22,266 bases of DNA from a virus: IMG/VR virus record IMGVR_UViG_3300028829_003893, positions 1 through 22,266 of that record. The stretch is one strand, 5' to 3'. Position numbers and translations under genes: made by a program. Below the pieces are notes generated by a model. It was not told the origin of the DNA, did not search any database, and saw only the letters and a program-made list of their open reading frames with translations. This document shows, piece by piece, positions 6,502 to 14,696 of this stretch (positions within the stretch are counted from its first letter, which is position 1; each line of letters begins with the position of its first letter).

Positions 6502-6790
6502 TAGAAAGCAGATTTTAGAAGGAATAAAGAATAGGGTGTTCCAATCTGAACCTATTGAAAAGATATCTGCTATCCGAATGGAGATTTGTAACAAGTGTGA
6601 CGAATTCGATCCAGAAGGTGTAAGTTGTTCTGTTCCTGGTACAGCTCCCTGCTGTGGAAATTGTGGATGCTCTTTAGCATTTAAAACAAGAAGTCTATCT
6701 TCTCATTGTCCAATGTCTTTATGGGATAAAGTGCTTACCGAAGAAGAGGATGTAGAACATGAAATCTTAAACCCAAATCCAGATGCTTAA
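6467..6790 (+). CDS. Zinc-ribbon-like Cys-rich protein
   Basis: The 107-residue protein has an N-terminal helical region and a Cys-rich core: Cys41-x-x-Cys44, Cys54, Cys62-Cys63, Cys66-x-Cys68 and Cys81 (ICNKC ... CCGNCGCSLAFKTRS ... HCP). This is enough for two zinc sites. I recall this C-x-x-C ... C-G-C-x-L-x-x-K-T-R-S ... C-P-x-x-x-W order in small proteins of many large phages, none with an established function. The start overlaps the IHF-like gene by 35 bases and the end overlaps the nuclease gene by 8. Probable role is nucleic-acid or protein binding. Confidence 0.6.
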   Translation: MKETVGKKIWDNRKQILEGIKNRVFQSEPIEKISAIRMEICNKCDEFDPEGVSCSVPGTAPCCGNCGCSLAFKTRSLSSHCPMSLWDKVLTEEEDVEHEILNPNPDA

Positions 6791-7619
6791 ATTTATAGAC
6801 GACGGGCATATATATGCTAATGTAAATCCAGATGAGGATTTTAAATGGGTTAGTGTTACTAGACTGGTTCATCAATTTGTTGAGCCTTTTGACGCACCTA
6901 AGATGGCCGAAAGATGCTCTAAAGGAAAGAACCCAAAATACAAAGGTAAGAAGCCCGAGGAAATACTTAAAATGTGGGACAAAGAAAGTAAGCGTTCTAC
7001 AGACCTCGGAACATGGTATCACAACCAACGGGAAAGTGATATGCTTAACTGTAATACAATTACAAGAGATGGTATAGAACTTCCAATCGTTAGTCCGTTG
7101 ATGGAGAAGGATGTTAAGTTTGCTCCTGACCAAAGAATTGCCGAAGGAATATATCCTGAACATTTAGTATATTTAAAGTCAGCTAGTATATGTGGCCAAG
7201 CTGACCGAGTTGAAATTGTGGGAGATAGAATTGATGTTCATGACTATAAGACCAACAAAGAAATTAAAACTAGAGGTTATAAGTTCTATGACGGTACGTA
7301 TAAGAAGATGTTAGGCCCTGTTAAGCATTTGGAAGATTGTGAACTCAATCATTATGCGTTACAGTTAAGTATCTACATGTATATCATCCATAAACATAAC
7401 TTTAATTTAACTCCCGGTAAAATACAAATTCAACACGTTGAGTTTGAGATTGATCATTTAGATGATAATGGATTTCCAATTCATGCTTTAGATGCTGGAG
7501 GAGAACCTATTATTGCAAAGATAAATAGATTCGACCTTCCATATTTAAAGAAAGAAGTAATAGCCATGCTGAAATGGTTAAAGATTAATAAAAAAATAGT
7601 ATTACATAATGAACATTAG
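6783..7619 (+). CDS. PD-(D/E)XK nuclease, RecB/Cas4-like
   Basis: The 278-residue protein shows the layout of PDDEXK family nucleases. GTWYH ends at His80, GQADRVE holds Asp141, DYK holds Asp154 and Lys156, and NHYALQLSIYMY holds the Q-x-x-x-Y signature (Gln194, Tyr198). These correspond to the metal-binding D...D-x-K active site and the downstream structural helix. Such enzymes cleave or trim DNA ends in recombination and repair, and a homologue is commonly found near the packaging genes of crAss-like and related phages. It could process replicated concatemers before packaging. It overlaps the Zn-ribbon gene and the next gene (8 and 11 bases). Catalytic residues look intact. Confidence 0.78.
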   Translation: MLKFIDDGHIYANVNPDEDFKWVSVTRLVHQFVEPFDAPKMAERCSKGKNPKYKGKKPEEILKMWDKESKRSTDLGTWYHNQRESDMLNCNTITRDGIELPIVSPLMEKDVKFAPDQRIAEGIYPEHLVYLKSASICGQADRVEIVGDRIDVHDYKTNKEIKTRGYKFYDGTYKKMLGPVKHLEDCELNHYALQLSIYMYIIHKHNFNLTPGKIQIQHVEFEIDHLDDNGFPIHALDAGGEPIIAKINRFDLPYLKKEVIAMLKWLKINKKIVLHNEH

Positions 7620-8142
7620 ACTATTCGAAATAGAATCCGGAACCGTAAAGCCTACCGAACATTGTTATATGATTAGTTGGCTCAATAAGATAATTGAGGA
7701 GTATCCTGAAGAACATCTTAAAGTATTGGCATATGTATTCTATATGACCAATAAGACTCATGAAAACCCATACGCAAATATTGTAGAGGAAGAACGTGAA
7801 GAACGAATACAAAGAGATTTACAACCTCAATTTTTTACAGAGGATGAAACCATACTCAAGGCAATAGATGAATTGACAAAGTTGTATGAAACTCCAACCA
7901 GAAGAGCTTATAATGGAATTAAGGTAATGCTTGATAATATGTCAACATACCTTGCAGAAACACAAATTACCGACGGACGAGATGGAAACATTCGTGGTAT
8001 GTTAGCTGCAGCAAAAGAATTCAAACATATCCGTGCATCCTATAAGGGTGCTATGGAGGATGTTGAAGAAGAAACCAAGGTGCAAGCCCGTGGAAAGTCC
8101 TTTCTCCCTTATGATATGAGAAGAAAAGCTAAACGAAAATGA
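7609..8142 (+). CDS. Small terminase subunit candidate
   Basis: This 177-residue protein is mostly helical and charged. It has no Cys-rich or membrane region and ends with a strongly basic tail (DMRRKAKRK). The start overlaps the nuclease gene by 11 bases and the end overlaps TerL by four (ATGA). Position directly before the large terminase, length and helical make-up match a small terminase, which recognises viral DNA and forms a ring. However, the DNA-binding helix-turn-helix is not clearly visible, and the proteins at 5793 and 6139 are competing candidates. I treat TerS as a hypothesis. Confidence 0.45.
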   Translation: MNIRLFEIESGTVKPTEHCYMISWLNKIIEEYPEEHLKVLAYVFYMTNKTHENPYANIVEEEREERIQRDLQPQFFTEDETILKAIDELTKLYETPTRRAYNGIKVMLDNMSTYLAETQITDGRDGNIRGMLAAAKEFKHIRASYKGAMEDVEEETKVQARGKSFLPYDMRRKAKRK

Positions 8143-10370
8143 TAAGAGTTGATCCAGAAAACATTGGACCATATCATGAAAATATCCCAACGTGGGATAA
8201 TGGAACGTGGATACTAACCTCATTTGAAAGTAGAAAAGAATTTGCTGAAATATTAGAGGCAGATTACTTTAAAGAACCTGGTGAATATGAATTTGACGAC
8301 TCTGTTGAGATATTCAATAGTGAAGCAATACGATTCAATAAGGATGGTTACTATTGTGGATTCCTAGATGGTAGTTTGGATCATGAAGATTATTGGGATT
8401 GGGAAGCATTAAAATGCTGTAAGGGTATATTCGTATGGAATAACGGTAAGAAGTGGTATCTTCCAAAGGAGTATTACTTCTGGATAAATTTCCTTCCAAT
8501 CATCGATAAGATAACAAGGATTGAAGATTTCCCTGATATATGGGATACTCAATTATGGATGGCATTATACGAATGGATTGCCGAGCTCAACTACAAACAT
8601 GGTATCGTATTAAAGAAACGTCAGTTTGGATCCTCATTCTACCATATGGCCAAACTAATTAGAGCTTTGTGGTTTGACCAATCCCCAGTACTAAAAATGG
8701 GAGCTTCTCTTGAGGATTATTTAACGGGTGTCGATGGGACATGGAAGTTTGCCAATATGTATAGAAGTTTCTTAAATAAAGAAACGGCATGGGTTCGTGC
8801 AATGAATCCCGGAGGAGTTGGAGAATGGCAACAAAAATTAGAAGTTAACGAAGGGGGAAGAACATATGACGTTGGTAACATGGGTACTCTTAGAGCAATC
8901 TCATTCCAACAATCAGATACAGCAGGTGTAGGTGGATTAACGACATACTTCTTCTACGAGGAGGCAGGGATTGCCAAAACTATGGATAAGACATTCGAGT
9001 TCCTTCGTCCAGCAATGCAAGCCGGTGATATCACAACTGGATTTTTTGTTGGGGCAGGAACGGTTGGTGACCTATCTCAATGTAAGCCTTTAAAAAAATA
9101 CATGTATAAAGCTGGTAAGAATAACTTTCAGACTATTCGAAACAAGCATGTAAACTATAAAGGGACCGTTCAAGAAACGGGATTATTTATTCCAGAACAA
9201 TATTCAATGCCTCCATACATCGATAAGTATGGTAACAGTATGGTTGTCGAAGCTACAAAAAGACTTGAACAATTATACAAAGAATGGGAGAGAGATCTCG
9301 ATTCGGATACTTGTCAAATTCGTAAATCTCAACAGCCTATCAATATGGAGGTTGCCTTCTCAGCTAGAGAAGAATCTCGTTTTCCTTTAGGATTAGTAAA
9401 TAGCCACAAGCTGGATGTTGACGATGGTAAATATCCAATGGAACTCATAGAGCTTGAATACGATAAGCATGGAAAGATTATAGCAAAAGGAACTACTAAG
9501 CCCCCAATCACCGAATTCCCGGTAGATAAAAAAATGATTGACAAGAGTGGTTCGATATGTGTCTACGAAAGACCTGACGAGAATCCAGAATGGCACACGT
9601 ACTATGGTTCTGTCGATCCTGTATCTGAAGGGAAAACAACGGCTAGTGATTCATTATGTTCTATATCGATATATAAAAACCCAATAGAAGTTACTACTTA
9701 CAAAAATGGGAAATCGGTTACTCATATTGAAGGGGATAAATTAGTTTGTACTTGGGCAGGAAGATTTGATGACATTAACGAAACCCACCGACGATTAGAA
9801 ATGATAATTGAATGGTACAATGCCTGGACATTAGTTGAGGCAAACGTCTATTTATTTATCGTACATATGATCAACCAGAAGAAACAAAAATACCTAGTTC
9901 CTAAAAGTGAGATGGTATTCCTAAAGGAGCACGGATTTAATAAGGGAACTTTCCAAGAATACGGATGGAAGAATACGGGAACATTATTCGTTAATAACTT
10001 ACTGACGTATTTAATTGAATTCTTAAAAGAAAAGATTCATATAGAAACCGATGAAAATGGTAATGAAATAAGTACCACTTATGGTATTGTTCGTATACCT
10101 GATACTATGGCTTTAGAAGAGATGAAGCAATATGAATACGGTTTAAATGTCGATAGGTTAATATCGTTATCTGCTCTAATTGCCTTTGTAAAACTACAAG
10201 GTGCAAACAAAGGATATAAGAAACGCTTTGAAACTGAGGACAAAGAATACTTGGAAAAGTCCGATGAAATTTATAAATTAAGTAAGAGGAGTGCCTTTAA
10301 AAACATTGGTTCGAAAAGTGGTAAAAAATCACAACGACCGAAAAGAAATGCCTTCAAAAATTTAAAATAG
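8139..10370 (+). CDS. terL: Terminase large subunit (ATPase and nuclease)
   Basis: The 743-residue protein contains an ATPase-like N-terminal part and a nuclease-like C-terminal part. The Walker A position is KKRQFGSSF (158-167), which deviates from the classic G-x-x-x-x-G-K-[ST]. Walker B is TYFFYEEAG (269-277), with Glu274/Glu275. RNase-H-like nuclease residues are Asp493 (GSVDPVSEGKT), Glu567 (LVEAN) and Asp672 (VDRLISLSAL). It packages DNA into the prohead through the portal, encoded one base downstream. The protein is long for a terminase (typically 450-600), as in crAss-like phages; the N-terminal ~110 residues and the C-terminal basic tail are extra. Overlap with the preceding gene suggests coupled translation. 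Confidence 0.85.
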   Translation: MIRVDPENIGPYHENIPTWDNGTWILTSFESRKEFAEILEADYFKEPGEYEFDDSVEIFNSEAIRFNKDGYYCGFLDGSLDHEDYWDWEALKCCKGIFVWNNGKKWYLPKEYYFWINFLPIIDKITRIEDFPDIWDTQLWMALYEWIAELNYKHGIVLKKRQFGSSFYHMAKLIRALWFDQSPVLKMGASLEDYLTGVDGTWKFANMYRSFLNKETAWVRAMNPGGVGEWQQKLEVNEGGRTYDVGNMGTLRAISFQQSDTAGVGGLTTYFFYEEAGIAKTMDKTFEFLRPAMQAGDITTGFFVGAGTVGDLSQCKPLKKYMYKAGKNNFQTIRNKHVNYKGTVQETGLFIPEQYSMPPYIDKYGNSMVVEATKRLEQLYKEWERDLDSDTCQIRKSQQPINMEVAFSAREESRFPLGLVNSHKLDVDDGKYPMELIELEYDKHGKIIAKGTTKPPITEFPVDKKMIDKSGSICVYERPDENPEWHTYYGSVDPVSEGKTTASDSLCSISIYKNPIEVTTYKNGKSVTHIEGDKLVCTWAGRFDDINETHRRLEMIIEWYNAWTLVEANVYLFIVHMINQKKQKYLVPKSEMVFLKEHGFNKGTFQEYGWKNTGTLFVNNLLTYLIEFLKEKIHIETDENGNEISTTYGIVRIPDTMALEEMKQYEYGLNVDRLISLSALIAFVKLQGANKGYKKRFETEDKEYLEKSDEIYKLSKRSAFKNIGSKSGKKSQRPKRNAFKNLK

Positions 10371-10371
10371 T

Positions 10372-13179
10372 ATGCAGGTTAAGAATGCAATGCAAATCAA
10401 GAATGGAAAAGGCACTGGTAAGACCAGGGGCTTTAACTCATTTACTCAGCCCATACAGTTCTTGTCTCGTGACGAGAAAGATGAAGATTGGGGGGAACAT
10501 AATATGGATTGGTTGGAGTGGCAAGGGATACAACAAGTGTCTACTACTGCTCGCAGACTCATGAAGAATTATAAGTTGGCAAAAGGAACAATTGATCGTG
10601 AAGACTATTTTGTTGATGAAGAAGTTCCAACGGATGTTTCTGAACTGGTTGATTTGTTATCCTCAGATAGTATCAACGACCAAGATACAGACTCTGCATT
10701 TGATATTAAGTTCTATCCTATTATTCCAAATATCGTTAATGTACTTGTTGCTGAATTTGCAAAACGAAATACTAAAATTGATTATCGTGCTGAAGATGAG
10801 TATTCATATAACGAGATTATGGATGCTAAGATGTCTGAAATAGAATCAGCTCTTATGGAGGATGCTATGGCAAAGCTCCAAAAGAAAATGATTGATGCTG
10901 GTATGGACCCCGATTCACCAGAGGCTCAAGAGCAGTATGATCCTGAAGCATTAAAAAGACTTCCTGAGATTGAAGAATTCTATTCTAAGACATATCAAAC
11001 TTTAGGTGAGCAATGGGCAACTAAACAGCATAAAGTTGATGTTGCACGATTTAGAATGGATGAGCTTGAGGAGATTGCTTTCCGAGATATGCTTATTACA
11101 GATCGTGAGTTCTGGCATTTCAGAATGTTAGAAGATGATTACGAAGTAGAGCTTTGGAATCCAGCACTTGTATTTTATCATAAGACTCCAGATGTAAGAT
11201 ATGTTTCTCAAGGAAATTGGATTGGGAAATTGGATATGCTTACCATATCGGATGTTATTGATAGATATGGTTCGTTAATGGACGAAGAACAAATGAAAAC
11301 TCTTGAGAGATTCCATCCTGTTCGTGCCGGCCGATACTTACTTGATAATATATCAAACGATGGATACTACAATCCCGACGTAAGCCATGAAGAAAATTTA
11401 GATCCTTCGTTGCCTATGAAACGATGGTTGTCGTATAATGAAAACGCATATAATCCTGATGACATTGTATCTTGGATTGTAGGGCAAAGTGAACATACAG
11501 GAATCCTACAAGACGACCAGATGGTTCGTGTAACAACAGCATACTGGAAAACACAACGTAAAATCGGATACCTTACAAGTATATCAGAAGGTGGTGAAGT
11601 TGATGTAGATATAGTTGATGAAAGCTACATGGTTACTAATAATCCAATTTACAATACTAAATTCAAGAGTCAACGTAATGCCGAGACATTAGTATTTGGT
11701 GATCATATCGAATGGATATGGATTAATCAAACATATGGTGGTGTAAAGATTGGACCTAACAGAATGATGTTCCGTGATACGGGAGATAAAGATGAATTTA
11801 CTCCAATGTATCTTGGAATTGAGAGCTCTAAGATTGGACCATTAAGATTCCAATTCAAAGGTGAGCAATCACTTTACGGATGTAAATTACCTGTAGAAGG
11901 AAAGATATTTACGGAACGTAATACTAAGTCTTCAGGAATGGTTGACTTATTGATGCCTTCACAGATTGGATTCAATCTTGTAAATAATCAAATAGCTGAT
12001 ATTCTAATCGATGAGATTGGAACAGTAATCGCATTGGACCAAAATGCTCTACCACAAAAATCTCTTGGAGAGGATTGGGGGAAAGCAAACTATGCAAAAG
12101 CATATGGTGCAATGAAGGACTTTAGCATCCTTCCATTAGATACATCTATATCTAATACGGAGAACGCATTGAACTTCCAACATTATCAGCAGTTAAACCT
12201 TGAGCAATCTAATAGATTAATGAGCCGTGTCCAAATGGCAAACTTCTTTAAGCAACAAGCTCTTGAAGTTATTGGTATTACACCACAACGTCTAGGACAA
12301 CAAATCGGTCAAACTAATACAGCTACCGGAGTTGAACAAGCCGTATCAGGTTCCTATGCTCAAACAGAAACATATTTCATTCAGCATAGTGATCACCTTA
12401 TGCCTCGTGTTCATCAAATGAGAACTGACCTAGCTCAGTATTACCATTCAAAACGACCTTCTATTCGTTTACAAACAATGGTATCTCCAGATGAAAGAAA
12501 GTTCTTCGAGATAAATGGTGTGGATTTATTACTGCTTGACATCAATGTATACTGTAATACCAATGCTAATACTAGATCCGTAATGGAGAAAATACAAGCA
12601 ATGGCTGTACAGAATAATACTTCTGGTGCAACTATCTATGATTTGGGAGAAGTAATGCAGGCTGATTCCTTGGGGAGTCTTAATCATATCCTCAAAGGGA
12701 TGGATGATAAAGCTCAACAACGAGCACAACAAGAACATGCCAATGCTAAAGAACTTCAAGAAGCAGAGGCACAAGCTCGTCAGAAAGAGAAGCAAATGGA
12801 GAATGACCATGAGTGGAAAATGCAGGAAAGCAAAAACCGTAACAATACTCTTAACACTAAGATTAAAGCTGCAGGTTTTGGAGCTATGCAGGATATTGAT
12901 GAAAACAAAGTATCCGACTTCCAAGATGTCCTTAAGGATATTGAAAGTACTCAAGCACACGAGGAGACTATGGGGTTCAATCGAGAGAAAGAAAACAATA
13001 GTAAGAATCTGAATGAACGTAAGTTAGATATTGAACAGCAAAAGGTTGATATTCAAAATAAAGATGTTGACAATAAGCTCGCAATTGCTAGAGAGAATAC
13101 TACGGCAAGTGAGATAGCTGCTAAGAAGAAACGTTCTGAGCCGAAAAAGACTAAACCCAAAGGGAAAAAGAAGTCTTAA
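10372..13179 (+). CDS. Portal protein (large form)
   Basis: The 935-residue protein starts one base after the TerL stop. It has an acidic N-terminal region with an IMDAKMSEIESALMEDAM-type helix, a central mixed alpha/beta core (about 200-640), and a long helical, Gln/Glu/Lys-rich C terminus (about 770-935) ending in a very basic tail (KKTKPKGKKKS). Position after TerL and before scaffold and capsid genes, plus size and an all-helical C-terminal barrel-like extension, fit the dodecameric portal ring through which DNA enters. Large portals of 700-900 residues are typical for crAss-like and P22-like podoviruses. The identification relies on context and general architecture. It is followed by a hairpin terminator. 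Confidence 0.7.
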   Translation: MQVKNAMQIKNGKGTGKTRGFNSFTQPIQFLSRDEKDEDWGEHNMDWLEWQGIQQVSTTARRLMKNYKLAKGTIDREDYFVDEEVPTDVSELVDLLSSDSINDQDTDSAFDIKFYPIIPNIVNVLVAEFAKRNTKIDYRAEDEYSYNEIMDAKMSEIESALMEDAMAKLQKKMIDAGMDPDSPEAQEQYDPEALKRLPEIEEFYSKTYQTLGEQWATKQHKVDVARFRMDELEEIAFRDMLITDREFWHFRMLEDDYEVELWNPALVFYHKTPDVRYVSQGNWIGKLDMLTISDVIDRYGSLMDEEQMKTLERFHPVRAGRYLLDNISNDGYYNPDVSHEENLDPSLPMKRWLSYNENAYNPDDIVSWIVGQSEHTGILQDDQMVRVTTAYWKTQRKIGYLTSISEGGEVDVDIVDESYMVTNNPIYNTKFKSQRNAETLVFGDHIEWIWINQTYGGVKIGPNRMMFRDTGDKDEFTPMYLGIESSKIGPLRFQFKGEQSLYGCKLPVEGKIFTERNTKSSGMVDLLMPSQIGFNLVNNQIADILIDEIGTVIALDQNALPQKSLGEDWGKANYAKAYGAMKDFSILPLDTSISNTENALNFQHYQQLNLEQSNRLMSRVQMANFFKQQALEVIGITPQRLGQQIGQTNTATGVEQAVSGSYAQTETYFIQHSDHLMPRVHQMRTDLAQYYHSKRPSIRLQTMVSPDERKFFEINGVDLLLLDINVYCNTNANTRSVMEKIQAMAVQNNTSGATIYDLGEVMQADSLGSLNHILKGMDDKAQQRAQQEHANAKELQEAEAQARQKEKQMENDHEWKMQESKNRNNTLNTKIKAAGFGAMQDIDENKVSDFQDVLKDIESTQAHEETMGFNREKENNSKNLNERKLDIEQQKVDIQNKDVDNKLAIARENTTASEIAAKKKRSEPKKTKPKGKKKS

Positions 13180-13206
13180 AAAAACCTATTAATTTATTAA
13201 AAAACT

Positions 13207-13256
13207 AATTATAGCTATATACTGTCAAATAATCGATGGTGTATAGCTATAATTTT
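13207..13256 (+). terminator. Hairpin terminator after the portal gene
   Basis: Arms 13207-13222 and 13239-13254 pair over 16 bp (AATTATAGCTATA...), with one G-U pair. The loop is 16 bases (13223-13238) and a short T run (13253-13256) follows. The stem is A/T-rich, so it may be a modest terminator or an operator-like palindrome. It lies 27 bases after the portal stop and before a candidate promoter. Confidence 0.65.
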
Positions 13257-13288
13257 AAACAATTATTATTTAAAGCAGAATAATTTCG

Positions 13289-13301
13289 TTAAATTATAGT
13301 A
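13289..13301 (+). promoter_or_regulatory. Candidate late promoter, TTAAATTATAGTA
   Basis: TTAAATTATAGTA lies 27 bases before the ATG at 13329 and matches 12 of 13 bases of the element at 19194-19206. Its core TAAATTAT resembles the Bacteroidota -7 box TAnnTTTG. No clear -33 TTG is visible at the expected spacing. Placement right after the portal terminator supports a new transcription start. Confidence 0.35.
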
Positions 13302-13310
13302 AGTCACATA

Positions 13311-13325
13311 CACAAAAAACCAACA
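13311..13325 (+). promoter_or_regulatory. Shared 15-nt leader element, copy 1
   Basis: The sequence CACAAAAAACCAACA ends three bases before the ATG at 13329. An identical copy occurs at 16371-16385 in the same position relative to its own ATG. It starts 18 bases upstream of each start codon. Bacteroidota lack strong Shine-Dalgarno use and favour A-rich leaders, so it may be a translation enhancer or an initially transcribed sequence of a late promoter. Confidence 0.6.
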
Positions 13326-13328
13326 GAT

Positions 13329-14669
13329 ATGAGTGATAACAAAACAGAAGAAGTAGAAGTTCACGATATGGATGAGCTTTTGGGAACAAAAGCAGCTGTA
13401 ACGATAGCTTCAACAGAAGAAAACAAGAATTCAATGTTTGATAGAGAGAACGTTGATACTTCGTTCCTTGACAATCCTCCTTCGGGAGGAACCGATGAAG
13501 AAACTCCAGAGGAGGAGGCAGCCCGAATCAAAAAAGAGGAGGAAGAAGCTGCAGCTCTTTTAGAGAATGAAACTCCAGAAGAAAAAGAAGCTCGTCTTAA
13601 GAAAGAAGAAGAGGAAGAAGCTGCAAGAGTTCTTGCAGAAGTTACCGCAGATCCCGGTGGAGGTGATGGTGACGGAGATGGTGAAGATAGATCCCAAACT
13701 GATGACGACGAACCTAAGAATAAAGGTGGTCGAAAAGGAGCTCTTATTGAAGCAATGAGTAAGCTAGTTGAGAAAGGTACTCTTACATTATTTGAAGACC
13801 AACCTGATATCAACAGTTATACAATTGACAACATCGAAGAGTTAATTGAGAGTAACATTACCATGAAGGTTAATGAAACGGCTCAAAAAGCCCCATTAGA
13901 AATATTCGGAAGACTAGATCCAAAACTTCAAGAAGTTGTATCGTATGCTTTGAATGGTGGGAAAGATGTTGTCTCAGTTCTAAAAACGGTTACACGTTCA
14001 CAAGAGGTGGCAGAGCTATCCTTAGAGGATGAAAAAGACCAGGAAAGAATTGTTAGAGAACACCTCCGTTCTATTGATTATGGTGATGACGAATCCATTG
14101 AGGATGAAATAACATCAATCATTGATAGAGGGGACCTTGAGAAAAAAGCTACTCAGTTCAAGCCAAAGCTTGATGCGAGACAAGCTGAAACTCTTCAAAA
14201 GAAATTGGATGAGCAAGAGCAGAAAGTAAAAGATGCTGCTAAAGCTTCAGAAAGATATGCAGAAACTATTTTTAAAACTCTTGACAGGCCGACGTTAAAT
14301 GGAATTCCATTAAACGAAAAGATTCAAACAATGTTATATCACGGATTAAGTGATAATACTCAGTATCAAGATAGAAACGGTGACCCCACAAATGCAATGG
14401 GACACCTTATTGAAAGATACCAATTTGGAGAAAATGCCGATCACTCTATACTTGCTGAAGCATTATGGTTGATGGCTGATCCACAAGGATACAGGAATAA
14501 CGTCTTAGCTTTAGGTAAACAAAAGCAAGATTCTAAAACTGTAAGAAGTTTGAAAACTGCTGAAGGAGAAAAGAAAACTTCATCGAATAAAGGGGATGGT
14601 GCTAAAGCCCCTGCTACCAGAAAAGCTCCAGTAAGGAGAAAGCCTGGTCAGTCAATGTTTAGCCGATAG
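13329..14669 (+). CDS. Capsid scaffold/assembly protein candidate
   Basis: The 446-residue protein has an acidic, disordered N terminus (about 1-150). This includes a 23-residue tandem repeat (residues 58-103) and a Gly/Asp run (GGGDGDGDGED). A helical middle follows, including a coiled coil around 280-320 (RQAETLQKKLDEQEQKVKDAAKA), and a basic C terminus (RKAPVRRKPGQSMFSR). High charge, coiled coil, basic C terminus and position directly between portal and major capsid genes fit a scaffolding or capsid assembly protein, whose basic tail would bind the capsid protein. No protease motif is seen. The identification is by context. It begins a transcription unit after a terminator and candidate promoter. 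Confidence 0.5.
   Translation: MSDNKTEEVEVHDMDELLGTKAAVTIASTEENKNSMFDRENVDTSFLDNPPSGGTDEETPEEEAARIKKEEEEAAALLENETPEEKEARLKKEEEEEAARVLAEVTADPGGGDGDGDGEDRSQTDDDEPKNKGGRKGALIEAMSKLVEKGTLTLFEDQPDINSYTIDNIEELIESNITMKVNETAQKAPLEIFGRLDPKLQEVVSYALNGGKDVVSVLKTVTRSQEVAELSLEDEKDQERIVREHLRSIDYGDDESIEDEITSIIDRGDLEKKATQFKPKLDARQAETLQKKLDEQEQKVKDAAKASERYAETIFKTLDRPTLNGIPLNEKIQTMLYHGLSDNTQYQDRNGDPTNAMGHLIERYQFGENADHSILAEALWLMADPQGYRNNVLALGKQKQDSKTVRSLKTAEGEKKTSSNKGDGAKAPATRKAPVRRKPGQSMFSR
13500..13637 (+). repeat. In-frame 69-bp tandem repeat in the scaffold candidate gene
   Basis: Two 69-bp units (13500-13568 and 13569-13637) each encode 23 residues. They read ETPEEEAARIKKEEEEAAAL... and ETPEEKEARLKKEEEEEAAR.... 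The copies have diverged at DNA level but keep the residue pattern, so this is an old in-frame duplication extending an acidic helix. The unit lies in the disordered N-terminal part of the protein. Confidence 0.8.
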
Positions 14670-14696
14670 AATTAGGAATTTTTAAATATATATACA

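Noticed and set aside
13207-13256. tRNA-like or riboswitch structure in the 149-base gap
   Set aside because: Only one long A/T-rich hairpin is present, without cloverleaf arms or conserved tRNA bases. It is better read as a terminator.
13361-13813. 150-codon open frame on the minus strand
   Set aside because: It lies wholly inside the scaffold candidate. Its Ser/Pro-rich product mirrors the GAA/GAG and GGT/GAT codons of the sense gene. It has no plausible start context.
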